Positions 44,613 through 59,798 of a stretch of 64,000 bases of DNA are shown piece by piece (the stretch's first letter is position 1; the number at the start of each line of letters is the position of its first letter). Source of the stretch: Cotesia glomerata (Eukaryota; Arthropoda; Insecta; Hymenoptera; Braconidae); the NCBI RefSeq assembly GCF_020080835.1, contig NC_058166.1, positions 11,433,672 through 11,497,671 on the forward strand, written 5' to 3'. Made by a program: the position numbers and the translations under genes. The notes below the pieces were generated by a model, which was given only the letters and a program-made list of their open reading frames with translations, was not told the origin of the DNA and did no database searches.

Positions 44613-45596
44613 CCAAAAAATAAGTAGCCCATAACCATCTACGGAAAATTCTGCGTCGAATGGTAGCAGTCCCATCCCGATAGCTTCAGTAGTTTTGACG
44701 TCAACTTTAGTCAAAGAAACCCTATTTCACTCATATATATTACACTCACGCATCCGCCCACGCATATGCCCACGCGTCCGCGCACGCGTTGGTAGATGGA
44801 CCTAAATTCTCAACAAAAAAAAAAAAAAAAAACGTAAACCCTTCATGCCTAAATGAAATAATTAGTGAAATTTTCCACCAACGCATCCGCCCATGCATCT
44901 GCCCACGCATCCACCCACGCATCCGCCCACGCGATGGTAGATGGAACTAAATTCTCAAAAAAAAAGAAAAAAAACGTAATACCCTTCATGCCGATAAAAA
45001 AAAACAAACGAATTGAAGAAAAATGCTCGTCTTTTGTTTTTATCGGTGGGAAAAAATGTTTATCAAACTTAAATAGAAATAAAATGGTGAAGGATTGATC
45101 AAATCCAAAAAATAAGTAGCCCATAACCATCTACGGAAAATTCTGCGTCGAATGGTAGCAGTCCCATCCCGATAGCTTCAGTAGTTTTGACGTCAACTTT
45201 AGTCAAAGAAACCCTATTTCACTCATATATATTACACTCACGCATCCGCCCACGCATATGCCCACGCGTCCGCGCACGCGTTGGTAGATGGACCTAAATT
45301 CTCAACAAAAAAAAAAAAAAAAAACGTAAACCCTTCATGCCTAAATGAAATAATTAGTGAAATTTTCCACCAACGCATCCGCCCATGCATCTGCCCACGC
45401 ATCCACCCACGCATCCGCCCACGCGATGGTAGATGGAACTAAATTCTCAAAAAAAAAGAAAAAAAACGTAATACCCTTCATGCCGATAAAAAAAAACAAA
45501 CGAATTGAAGAAAAATGCTCGTCTTTTGTTTTTATCGGTGGGAAAAAATGTTTATCAAACTTAAATAGAAATAAAATGGTGAAGGATTGATCAAAT
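44613..45596. repeat. 492-bp direct tandem duplication
   Basis: 44613-45104 and 45105-45596 are identical or nearly so by eye, including the TCAGTAGTTTTGACGTCAAC, CGCATCCGCCCA and AAAAACGTAA blocks. A third, diverged partial unit begins at about 45597. The matching short reading frames on both strands, offset by 492, are by-products. Confidence 0.9.
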
Positions 45597-45711
45597 TCGA
45601 AAAATAAGTAGCCTATAACCATCTATAATTCATTCCGCGTCGAATGGTCCTAGTCCCATGTCAATACGTTCAGTAGTTTTTGCGTGATTGACGGTCTACG
45701 AAACCCACTTT

Positions 45712-45717
<6 letters not shown>

Positions 45718-45769
<52 letters not shown>

Positions 45770-45797
45770 ATATATCTATATATCTATATATATATAT
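45718..45797. repeat. TA microsatellite
   Basis: TA run with TCTATATA variants between a Helitron 5' end and a hAT-type tip. Confidence 0.95.
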
Positions 45798-46030
45798 TAG
45801 GGTGTGCCAAAATGTAACTTCCGTGAAGAACCTTTTAAAATTAGAATTTTAAGTTCCGCTTTTAAAAGCAGCTGTGTTTAGGCCTTTCCTAAGATATTTT
45901 GGAGTGAGACGATAAATTTGATTTTCATAGAATTTTTTAACAGGAGCTTAGTTTGGGCACTTCCGCTGAAAATTCAAAATTTGGCCGGAAGTGCCCAATT
46001 AAATCTCTTGCTAAAAAATTCTATGAATCT
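45798..46030. mobile_element. TAGGGTGTGCC MITE, left half
   Basis: Starts TAGGGTGTGCCAAAATGTAA and follows the left half of the family up to about AAAAAATTCTATGAA, then loses similarity. Confidence 0.6.
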
Positions 46031-46319
46031 CAAAAGAATCCGACTTGAGATAATCATGAGGGTAAAGTATATACTAAAAATGTTATCCTTCATTATAGTA
46101 AAATAAAAATCAACCCTTCCATGTTAAATCTTTAAATTATTACTTTACATAAAAAATTTATCGATCCTAAGTTATTTAATTTGTTTTCAAAACAACTATA
46201 GGTTTTTCGATCATATGCTACATCAACTTTTTTTTTTGTTATGAAATTTAGATTATTAATAGAACAAAAAATTTTAAAATCAATTAAATAAAGTTCATCA
46301 GAGTGTGTGCGAGATTTGG

Positions 46320-46400
46320 ACCAGTCTGCAACGTACAAGATTGATAACTAGAAGGGACGGTGTTCGAATCCAACAGACAACTAGGATTTTATCATCGGAC
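46320..46400 (+). other. weak tRNA-like segment
   Basis: GGTGTTCGAATCCAACAGAC contains a B-box match, and CAGTCTG upstream can pair with CAGAC. No convincing A box or D arm. Possible SINE remnant. Confidence 0.2.
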
Positions 46401-46463
46401 AATTAGTTCTCAAGGACTATATTTATATAGATTTATATTTTATTTTATGCAGAAGAACAATCA

Positions 46464-46687
46464 TAGTATGTTATACCCCTTGGGAAGGAAAATAAGTAAA
46501 GTCTCAGATCACATGTAATTGTTGGCCGAGGCGTCGCCTCGGCCAACAATTACATGTGATCTGAGGTTTTCTTTTTTACTTTACAAGGGCTGTATACAAT
46601 TTTTTTGTCCGACGAAGGCGGAAAGCGGCAACTTTGTTTAGCGCAGCGGGACGAAAGCAGCCACTTTCTGCCGGAGGGCAAAAAAAA
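46464..46687 (+). mobile_element. double-palindrome element, copy 3, best preserved
   Basis: The palindrome A core is perfect: 46503-46533 is the exact inverse of 46535-46565 (31-bp arms, one-base centre). Outer arms extend to TAGTATGTTATACCCC. Palindrome B follows (TTTTTTTGTCCGACGAAGGC to GAGGGCAAAAAAA). Confidence 0.85.
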
Positions 46688-46689
46688 TT

Positions 46690-47500
46690 ATAATGATGAA
46701 TTTTCGTATTCAAATTTTTAATTTTAATAAAAAAAAAAAATTAGATTCTATTAAGACTTACGAGGTACAATCTGAACGACCTTGACTAAAAAAAAAAAAA
46801 AAAAAAAATTTATAAAATTAAAAAAAAAAAATATTTACATCATTATATTAAATAATATGTAATTATATAAGACTATAAATGTCTAAAATTCTAATATAAT
46901 TTTATATGACCATTTATGTATAATTTTATATGATTATGAAAAAAATTTTTGTCCCGGACCCTATTGCGGACACATGTATTTTCTTTCAGTATGAGCCTAA
47001 ATATTGATATCTTACCGATGATCTCTATGATCCGTGCCAGAAAACGATTTGTCACCTTATAAAAAAAAAAATTTGATTTAATATGAATCACAGCTAATGA
47101 TATATCATTCACATATGCATCCTACATGTAGTTTTAAAATATACGTGAAGATATGTATTATTTCTGAAATGTCTAAATTGAAAAGCAAAAGATATTTAAG
47201 ATTATATTAAATAATTAATGATATTTGTGTTACATTGAAGCTAAATAATAATTAATATGCAAATATCAAGGTTAAGAAGATTGGGTAGTATTAAGTAGAC
47301 AACATTTTAGTGGTAACTCCCCATAGCATAGAATAGAAATACACACAATTACTCCTTTAGAAATGAATACATTTCTTGGGCGTAATGTGACGATATTATA
47401 CTAGTACTTTACTGTAAATTGATGAAAATCGTGACAAGAATTTGAAGCCTCCAATAGAAATATAAAATTAATAAAAACCACAAGCGACATAATTTTTCTA
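46690..47500. other. upstream flank of the 47-kb Osiris gene
   Basis: AT-rich with an A run at about 46789-46808. No other gene or element could be supported. Confidence 0.5.
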
Positions 47501-47501
47501 G

Positions 47502-47539
47502 TATATAAACCGCGAGTTTTAAGATTATTTAAAGGCAGT
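47502..47539 (+). promoter_or_regulatory. core promoter of the 47-kb Osiris gene
   Basis: TATATAAA at 47502-47509, followed 35 bases later by an initiator-like GGCAGTC (A at 47537). This predicts a 5' UTR of about 44 bases before the ATG at 47581. Confidence 0.65.
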
Positions 47540-47580
47540 CGTTTATTTGCATCCAGTTGATACTAAGCGACTGTCTTACA

Positions 47581-51448
<3,868 letters not shown>

Positions 51449-51528
51449 TCGTAATTAAGAAGAACTTTTTTTGAATGTATCTATAGACTTTAATAATGAA
51501 ATGTATTTATTTAATGTATCTAAAAGTT

Positions 51529-51534
51529 AATAAA
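51529..51534 (+). promoter_or_regulatory. poly(A) signal of the 47-kb Osiris gene
   Basis: AATAAA 81 bases after the stop codon. Confidence 0.6.
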
Positions 51535-51908
51535 TTATGTTATAATTTTATACAAATCATTTGGGAACTGTTTCTCGTACAACTATATTTTATTATAACG
51601 TACATTTTTCAAATATCCATTCTTAGATTCTAGTATCTGATTCTACTTCTAGATGACGAATAAATAATCATTTTTTCCACCACTAGAAAAAAAATTTTGC
51701 AGCATTTAAGCTTTTCCATACAAAATTATTTTCATAACATATAAGTGATCTTATTGAGACATATTTTAACTTTTTAACAATTATCCTATTTATTAATAAG
51801 TAAGTTGTAATCTTGACAATCGATTTCATTTTAAACTATAAGGTGCAAAATTGTAAATGGAATATAATATTTCGAAAATGTATGTATAAATCGGGTTTCT
51901 GTAGCTTT

Positions 51909-52837
51909 CCGGGAAAAAATGATCAGACCTGACCATGCCTGTTCATGTATGTATTAGGCCTTAAATTAGACCTGATCATGCCTGTTCATGTATGATCAGG
52001 CCTGAAATGAGACATGGTCATGCCTGTCCATGTCTGAAGTATTAAATATGCTCAGGCCTGATCATACCTGTCCATACCTGTTCATGTCTGTCCATGTCTG
52101 TTCAAGCCTGTTCATGCCTCGAGCGTTAAATATGCATATTTAGATGCATCGATGGATGCAGATCTATAGATCTGATCAGACTTGCATAGTCAGAGATGTG
52201 ATAAAAATTTTTTCTTTGACGAAAAAAATTTTTTTGGTCATCACAAAATGTGCAAAATTATTTTTATCATTACGTTTAAATAATTTTGAAATAGAAATTT
52301 GTTACATTTCCTATGGGATGTTTTGGTCTGCTCTCCTCCTGCCTAATATTGAAATCATTACTTATTTTATTATTTAAATAAATGTGATGTTATAATAAGA
52401 TTCGGTTAAATAAATAAATTAGGACTATTAAAATATATTATAAAGTCAATTTTTATATTATATTTATGATAAACTTATTTGATACGTTATGTACTCCATA
52501 GAATTGTTACCATATAAGATAGCAGCACAGCAGGCGGGAACTTCAAAGGGCACGGATATCACCAAAGACCGCTGGTGTTACAGCCGTACAATTATATCTA
52601 ATAATTTTTTTTTTTTATTTTAATTCATTATAGAGAATTGCGTATGATTCTATCAAGTACTATATCCATAAAATTAATCAAAATAATTAATTAAAAGTAA
52701 CAATGGGCTTTCAGACCTGACCATGTCTGATCAGGTCAATTCATTCCTGATCAGGCATGGTAATTTTTTATGTCTGATCAGGGGCCTGAAAACTCATGCC
52801 TGTTCATGTATGATCAGATCTGATCATTTTTTCCCGG
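51909..52837. mobile_element. CCGGGAAAAAATGATCAG TIR element
   Basis: Left end CCGGGAAAAAATGATCAGAC, right end the inverse of CCCGGGAAAAAATGATCAGA. Both subterminal regions are arrays of CATGCCTGTTCATG and TGATCAGGCCTGA-type motifs (51920-52130 and 52715-52830). Interior 52180-52700 is AT-rich with no coding sequence. Confidence 0.65.
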
Positions 52838-52849
52838 GTTGCAATTGGA

Positions 52850-53530
52850 TTTTCTGTGAGTTTGAATTAATTCGGCTCAGTAAATTTTAAAAAATCTCAA
52901 AAATAAAATTTAAAAAGAAAAGTTTTTTTTTGGAATAACTTTAAAGTACATCGATCAATTCCAAAAATTTATCAGCTCTTAACCTCAAAAAACAACATTA
53001 ATTGTCGGAAACTGCATCAAAATCAGTTCATTTGTTCAAAAGAAGTCGTCGAAAAATTAGGAAAAAAGTGTTTTTTTTGTTTAAATTCAAAATTTCTTTC
53101 TCGATCGCTTAGTGAGTAGAAGAAAATTTTTTTTGTACTAAAAAAAACTGCGTCGATTGTTGGAAACAGCATCGAAGTCGGTCAATTTGTTGAAGAGATA
53201 TTTAATTTTAAAAAATTCCAAAAAAAGGGTTTTTTTTAACATAACTTTGAAATTTTACGTTGAATCGTTTAGTAGGTAAGAAATAATCTGACTTTGCTTG
53301 AAAAATTGCGTCGAATGCTGCAAACCTCATCATAAATGATTGATTCGATTGAAAGATATCGCAATTAAAAATTTTCAAAAAAGTATCTTTTTACAACCAC
53401 TAGATTTTCGAATTCGAAAAAAATACACGTTATATTTTTGAGCTTGACAAGCTCACAACTTTGGAATAGATAATTTCTCGAGCGTTTCGAACTTGTTCAC
53501 AGCGGGAAGTTCCAGAGATGGCCTGCAGGT
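52850..53530 (-). mobile_element. GTTGACC-family repeat, diverged copy
   Basis: On the minus strand it contains GGCCATCTCTGGAACTTCCC, a GAGCTTGTCAAGCTC hairpin and three diverged units with AAATTGACCGA-like blocks. The start of the element (GGAAAACGGTTGACC) is not preserved. Confidence 0.5.
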
Positions 53531-53644
53531 TCTGCACCTTTTTCAATATTTAATTTTTCTAGTTGTAAATTTTTTATTTGTGCGTTATAAAAATATGAAT
53601 AAATAAATGATGAGTAACTTGATCGAAAAAAATGTTTTCTGCTT

Positions 53645-54213
53645 TTTAACTTCCCGCTAAGAAAATTGAAAATTTTCAAAAATTGGAAAGTTATTGGTTT
53701 TACCCCGTTTTTCGAAAATCGAGTTCTCATCAGATCTTGACGTTTTAAGGTCCTAGGAAGCTTCCCTGAATGTTCTCGTGATGATGTTTGTATGTATGTG
53801 TATGTGTGTATGTATGTATGTATGTGACCCTCTTATAACTTTTAAACGGCTTGACCGATTTCATCGCGGTTGACGCCATTCGAAAAGGCTTGACCACACA
53901 GACTTTGAACACCATTTGGACCGATTCAAACCAGTAGATTTTGAGAAATCGCGAAAAAACTACCAAAAAAAATTTTTTGAAATGTGGTTTTTTTGGAATT
54001 ACTTTTAAATGGCTTCACCGATTATTTCCAAAATCTAATCAGCTCTCAAGATCAAAAACCCCAGTTTTTCGAAAATCGAGTTTTCATCAGATCTCGCCGT
54101 TTTGAGGTCTTAGAAAGCTTCCCTGACTACTCCCGCGAGGTTATCACTATGTCTGTATGTATGTATGTATGTATGTATGTATGTATGTATGTATGTATGT
54201 ATGTATGTATGTA

Positions 54214-54256
<43 letters not shown>

Positions 54257-54272
54257 ACGCGCGCGCGCGTGT

Positions 54273-54341
<69 letters not shown>

Positions 54342-55027
54342 TATGTGAACCGCTTATAACTTTTGAACGGCTGATTTGATTTTATCGCGGTTGGTGCAAT
54401 TTGAAAGGGCTTGGCCAAACTTAGATTTTGAGTACAATTTGGTCCGATTCGGATCAGTAGATTTTGAGAAATCTTAAAAAAACTAAGAAAAAAAATTTTT
54501 TCAAATGTGGTTTTTTTAGATAACTTTTAAACGGCTCCACCGATCGATTCGAAAAACTTATCAGCTCTAGACAATAAAAAACTACGTCGATCGCCACCAA
54601 GCTGGTCGAAATCGGTTGATTCGTTCGAGAGATATCGTGAACGAAAGAAAACCGAAAAAAGTGTTTTTTCGGGATTATTTCTAAATTTTTGGTTCGATCA
54701 ATTGAAACCTGAAAATAAATTATGAGGATGATAAAACTGCGTCGAATGCCACCAACCGCGTGAAAATCAGTTGCTCCATTCAAAAGTTATTGCGGTTCGA
54801 AAATCCCAAAAATAGTGTTCTATGAAACTTCTATCAGACTTTTGAGCTGGGAGAGCTTAAATGCATAAAAATATTATCTTTTTGAACTCAGCGAGCTTAA
54901 AATATCACATAAATTATATTTTGAGCTCAAAAATCTCAAAAATGTCATAAGTACAATTTTAAGCGCCCAGGTATGGAATTAGCGGGAAGTTGCAGGGATG
55001 GCCTTTAGGGTGAACCGTTTTTCTAAT
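53645..55027 (-). mobile_element. GTTGACC-family repeat with TGTA and TG tracts
   Basis: On the minus strand it runs from ATTAGAAAAACGGTTCACCC (55027) to TTAGCGGGAAGTTAAA (53645). Two microsatellite blocks (TGTA-like at 53786-53822; TGTA then TG at about 54152-54337) and a duplicated interior suggest two copies joined or one copy inserted into another. Confidence 0.7.
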
Positions 55028-55061
55028 TTTTTTTATTCAGCTTTAAAAAATGTCCCAAATA

Positions 55062-55294
55062 TAGGGTAGAAGTACCGGTTTTGGCCACCTTAGCGCCGTT
55101 TTTGGTCAGTTAACATTTGAATTAATTTATAAAAAATAATAATATCATAACCATATTCTTGTTGAGTTTTGAAAAATTCATATCAAAACAAATTGAGTTT
55201 GTAATGGTTTATTAGTATAAATTTATTTCTATCGTTTATTTAAACAATAAATGGCCATAACGGTACAGTGGCCACAAACGGTACTTCTACCCTA
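55062..55294. mobile_element. TAGGGTAGAAGTACCG fold-back MITE
   Basis: 233 bp with inverted ends TAGGGTAGAAGTACCGGTTT and ...AACGGTACTTCTACCCTA. Both subterminal parts also carry TTTTTGGTCA/TGGCCA motifs. Confidence 0.75.
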
Positions 55295-55559
55295 TGCCTT
55301 TAGTCTAAAATACTCCTTTTTAATTAAATAAAGGTACAAGGCGTTGGTTTAAACCAATATAGCCAGTTAATTAATTAATTCTTTTTTTATCACTACGCGC
55401 CATCTATGAAGACCCACTATAACTTCATTAGTATTATCCGTCGAATGTTGCTTGTACCCTAATAGCCTCACCTTTTGAGCAAAAAACATGCAGTTGATAT
55501 ATTTTAGTGAGGTTATCGCGAAATTTACGAAAAGTCAATTAATTGACTTTTTTAATTAA

Positions 55560-56655
55560 AGACAATTAATTGAAAATTTATATCCGGAATTTGAATACAA
55601 GTTGACATCAAGCTTATAATGAACCCTTTCATTACAATTTTACTGAATAAACTTAAATATTAAATCTTGACGTCAAATTGAAGAGCAACTTACGGTCAAC
55701 TTAACTGAAACTTTTGCTTCTTCAACTTCTTACTTTAATACAATTAACGATTCCGGAAGTAGATCAACGGCAACTTTCAGTTAGCATGGCTATCAGGGTA
55801 CTTGCATTATCACCAAAAATTTACCCCAATAACCAAAGTTGCTATCTAACTTTTGCAGTCATTCTGCAACTAATCTCCGTAGATTAACACCAAGCTACAT
55901 CGACAGATAAATGTCAGTTTCCTACTACGTGGTTATTGGGATACATTATCATCAGGAATTTATATTAGCAACCCTGATAGCCAAGTTGGTCGCAACTTTC
56001 CGTCGATTTACTGCCGCAACTTGTCACTAAGTTGGCAGCAAGTATTGGAAATGCACTCAGTTGGCGTCAACTTGTTCACCAAGTTGTCAGAAAAAACTGC
56101 TTCTGAAACTTTTTCACATCAAGTTGACGACAAGTTTCTCAAGAAATTAAGCGAAAAATTGCGGCAGTAAATTGGTCTTCTTTTTCTCAGAAACTTGTCG
56201 CTAAATTGACGCCAGCAGTTACAAATTCGGAAATTGACCGTAAGTTGTCGTTAAGTTGATGGCAACTATCTGACACTAACTTTGTTGGTCTGAAACTCTG
56301 GCTATCACCCTGATAGCCACCTTACCTATAACTTACTGTCAATCTACGTCCGAAATTTGAAGCAAACTTGACGGAAAGAGTTGGCAAAGCAAGCGATTAC
56401 CTATTAGTTACCTATAACTTACTCTGCAAACAGACGTCAAAACTTGTTGTATAAGTATTTCTGTCAAATTGTAATAAAGTTGAAAGGAAATTTATCTACA
56501 AGTTTGATTATTAATTTGTATTCAAGTTGCGGCGTAGATTTCCGTCAATTTGCTTACAACTGTTGTTGAGTGAAGAATTATCGCCAACTTGATGTTAAGT
56601 TAACCGTAACTGCTAGAAATCAACTACTTACTGAGAAAGCGCTGGCTATCAGGGC
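55560..56655. mobile_element. cluster of CAAGTTG-rich elements with GGCTATCAGGG ends
   Basis: GGCTATCAGGG or its inverse occurs at about 55788, 55972, 56300, 56308 and 56643. Between them the sequence is built from CAACTTG/CAAGTTG motifs in alternating orientation (for example GTTGGCGTCAACTTG at about 56060). It reads as two or three small inverted-repeat elements in a row, plus a 173-bp spacer (55799-55971) that is itself a weak palindrome (CCCCAATAACCA/TGGTTATTGGG). Confidence 0.55.
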
Positions 56656-57977
56656 AAGGAATAATTTTAGTAACTAAACCTCACTTTTACCATCTGTAAA
56701 TCTTTCAGATACTCTCTACTATCGACTCTCGCTACAAAACTCCCTTCCTTACATACTGAAGCTCCAGATCTAATTTTGACCTCATTCTAACAAAGTACAA
56801 TCTTTTACCGCCACTAGATAAACTATCGCTACAAATGATCGGCATCCCGATAAGTACTGAAAGAAATAACGAAAATAACTGGTTAGAAAGAGAAGAATAA
56901 AGTCAGCCCAGCTATGAGATGTATAAGGTAGAAGGCGTAATAAAACCAAACGAATTCTTCGTAAAACTAACGGTCTGCCCACGACGTTTGTTCACTACGT
57001 GAGCACATGTTATATATATATATATATACTTGCCGGGTTATATTTTTATTTTTATTTGTTCTTCTTAGTGTTTAGTACTCACTTCTTGCATTATTTTTCA
57101 CTCGCGTTTGCTCCATATTACTTCCCGTTGCGTAGGAAGACGAGATCTTCAACATTCAATGTTATACTTATGGATAAATTTGTTTACAAAAAATGCATAT
57201 TAAAATGATAATAATTATTATTATTAATAATGTTGCTCTATGATATTATATTATTCCAAAGTTGTTAAATATTTAATTTAAAAATTTTGCATTTTTTATT
57301 TGAATTAAAATTAATCATTATAATTTAGTAAATTTTTTAAATTGAAAGTTTAATTTATCTTAATTTTTATTTTTTTGAAAAATGCATAGTTTAATTTTTT
57401 TCTTTCATTATAATAAAGTTGTATCTTTTTTTATGCAATAAACTACTATTTGCAACTTAAATTAGGAATTTTATGAGAAATTGACATTTTTAATTAAATA
57501 ATTCTTCCATTTATCAAAAAATTACTAATTGATAGAATTTAATTGTTGCATATTTAGAAAAATAAATCAACATTACAAAAATTCGACTAAGGCGTTTTTC
57601 ATGAAATTAAGAACTGTCAAAAATGAAATATTAAAAAAATACATTTTTTGTATCTTTGAATACTAAAAAAAGAAATATTCTTCTATTATGAATTTAGATT
57701 TATGGCACAAGAACGTAAATTCTTGAAAATTTCCGAAGCTGTACTTTTTTGTATAAAGAATTGATTGCATCGATAAAAATGATTTTCATTTAACTTAAGT
57801 GAAGCTGTCTATTTTTTTGCTTCTAATAATGGCAACAAATATTGACATTGTTATAATGTATATAAATCCATTAACTTATCAAATTTTATTTAGTCATTAA
57901 AATGTTGTGATTTACCCTGTACAATGTATGAATCGTTGATTATAAATTCTTGTTGTAAAAAATAATGCGTAAACTTA
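56656..57977. other. AT-rich DNA with no gene seen
   Basis: Short TA run at 57011-57028. Short frames at 56782-56982 and 56999-57208 show no recognisable similarity. Confidence 0.5.
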
Positions 57978-57979
57978 TT

Positions 57980-57983
<4 letters not shown>

Positions 57984-58072
<89 letters not shown>
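57984..58072. repeat. TA microsatellite
   Basis: Long uninterrupted TA run. Confidence 0.95.
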
Positions 58073-58074
<2 letters not shown>

Positions 58075-58075
58075 A

Positions 58076-58150
58076 CTTGATAAAATATGTACTTTTGCTA
58101 TTCGGCCTTTGCCTTGACATTGAAATCAAATAAACAATAAATATTCTGTC
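58076..58150 (+). mobile_element. possible non-LTR 3' end fragment
   Basis: TTTTGCTATTCGGCCTTTGCC then TTGACATTGAAATCAAATAA resembles, in plus orientation, the inverse of the fragment at 955-1000 (GCCAAGGCTATAATGGCCGA). Very short and uncertain. Confidence 0.25.
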
Positions 58151-58557
58151 TAAAAACTGATACATTAAATTGATCATATTAACAAATTCATGAGTCAAGA
58201 AATCGTCTGGATATAACACTTATTTTTTTCTTCAGTGTATTGTACAGATGATGCTAGACTTCTTGACATGTAGTTTATTTTTATGTCACTTGACTGTTAA
58301 GGTGTCCAGATGTCTTACATATTTTATATTATAGACATACAACAGTTACTGCAGTTATGCGTAGATCGTTAATTAAAATATTTAATGAGTCTGATGCTCA
58401 TATTTATATACCAGAATTTAATTTCTGCTGAATGATATTCTACATATAATTTTATTAAGTAAACCGGCAGTCATATTTGGCCTTGCGGTCACCGATTTTT
58501 CCAGTTCCGGCACCTTTTCAAAAGCCAATATACTCTTTTATGTCACTATATATACAG

Positions 58558-58609
<52 letters not shown>

Positions 58610-59379
58610 GCGTGCTTTCATTCTCAATCGTCGCTGACCGTTAGTCAACCCAATAATGGATTTATTTATTTCAGATATTTAATTATCAATTAAAACAATT
58701 ATTTGACTTATGAATTACCTCATCATTTTATAATGAATTTCATTTTATTTTTTACTGTTAGAAAAAATTTATCAGCTAATTATCTAGTTACTCTTGATAA
58801 TTAATATAATTAAAATTTATTTATAGAAGTTAGAGATATTTTTTAGTTAAAAAAAATTAAAAAGAAAAAAATAATTAATGACTGATAACATTGTATGAAA
58901 GTAATGATCTAATTGACTAGATAATTAAAGTGGTAATGATTAGTGATTGCTTATCATCATCATGTTATAGTAATTCACTTTCTTGAAAAAAAGGAGAAAT
59001 AAGTCCACCGGAAACGTGATGTTCTTCATGCCTCAGTGGTTTTTATTATTTACTCATCATCATCAGGTTTTGGCTGTGTAAATGTGCAGATGTGTGTATT
59101 GGAATTTGCGAATAGAAGATGCTAACGAAAGTGATTTATCGTGATTTCGTAACCTTAGGAACCATTAAATATTGAGTTAAGTCATGTTTGCAAACTTGTT
59201 TGATAGAGATTTTAAGTGAACTTGTTTTGAGATAGTAGAGAAGTTTTTATTTGAAAGTTAGTGAGTTTTATTTTGACCAGCGGAACCTATCAAGACGTAA
59301 ATCTTTTTAATTTTGAGAGTCCGAAAACTGCCAGTTATATTCAATTAGAATTTGAAAAATTGCTGTTTCTTATTTTTCG
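58151..59379. other. AT-rich DNA with no gene seen
   Basis: Includes a TA run at 58559-58603. No exon or element could be supported. Confidence 0.5.
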
Positions 59380-59475
59380 GTGCGTGTATAGCTCTTTTGA
59401 GCCCAGGAAAGTGCGTGTATAGCTCTTTTGAGCCCAGGAAACGGCCTCTTCGGAGGTAGGCGAAAGCCTCACCAT
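59380..59475 (+). other. tandem 31-bp repeat plus two tetraloop hairpins
   Basis: The unit GTGCGTGTATAGCTCTTTTG AGCCCAGGAAA occurs twice in a row (59380-59410, 59411-59441). It is followed by CCTC-TTCG-GAGG and AGGC-GAAA-GCCT, hairpins with UUCG and GNRA tetraloops. GGTG at 59379-59382 can pair with CACC near 59471. This suggests a compact folded RNA, but no known class was recognised. Confidence 0.4.
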
Positions 59476-59566
59476 ATATTCTTCTTATTTTTCATCAATT
59501 ACCGAATATTTTATTAATGATTCAAAAATTTTTTTGTTTAAATATTATCTGTATAATTATATATTA

Positions 59567-59786
59567 GGTGCTCAGTAGCCTATCGGATCCGGCCCTTGCT
59601 TACCAAAAAGCATTGGACCGGGTTCGAGCCCGGCGTACACCGATGAATATTTTCAATATTTAAGTGTGTTATACTGCTCAGCCTAAAAAAGTGAAACGAG
59701 TTCAACCTCAAAAAGTTTACCCCCTATCGTAGCTGCTCATTATCTTAGTAGTTTATGCGACTTTAAAAAACGAATAAAAAAAAAAA
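59567..59786 (+). mobile_element. tRNA-derived SINE, complete with 12-bp TSD
   Basis: The head GGTGCTCAGTAGCCTATCGG has an A box (TAGCCTATCGG) and a strong B box (CCGGGTTCGAGCCCGG). A 145-bp body follows, then a poly(A) tail. AATTATATATTA is repeated exactly at 59555-59566 and 59787-59798. It differs from the SINE at 27456. Confidence 0.85.
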
Positions 59787-59798
59787 AATTATATATTA

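Larger units (their letters stand above)
43620..45717 (-). mobile_element. Helitron copy 2, minus strand, with duplicated 5' segment
   Basis: On the minus strand the 3' end is GCCCAGCGAAGCGGGCGGGT then AACAGCTAG beside T, with GCCC/GGGC able to pair. The 5' end lies at about 45715 (GGGAAAGTGGGTTTCGTAGA). The 5' third is present in tandem (44613-45596). No helicase coding. Same family as copy 1. Confidence 0.75.

Noticed and set aside
44849..45622. Pair of identical reading frames on each strand, 492 bases apart
   Set aside because: By-products of the tandem Helitron duplication. The short repeats they contain (HASAH-like) are not a known protein.
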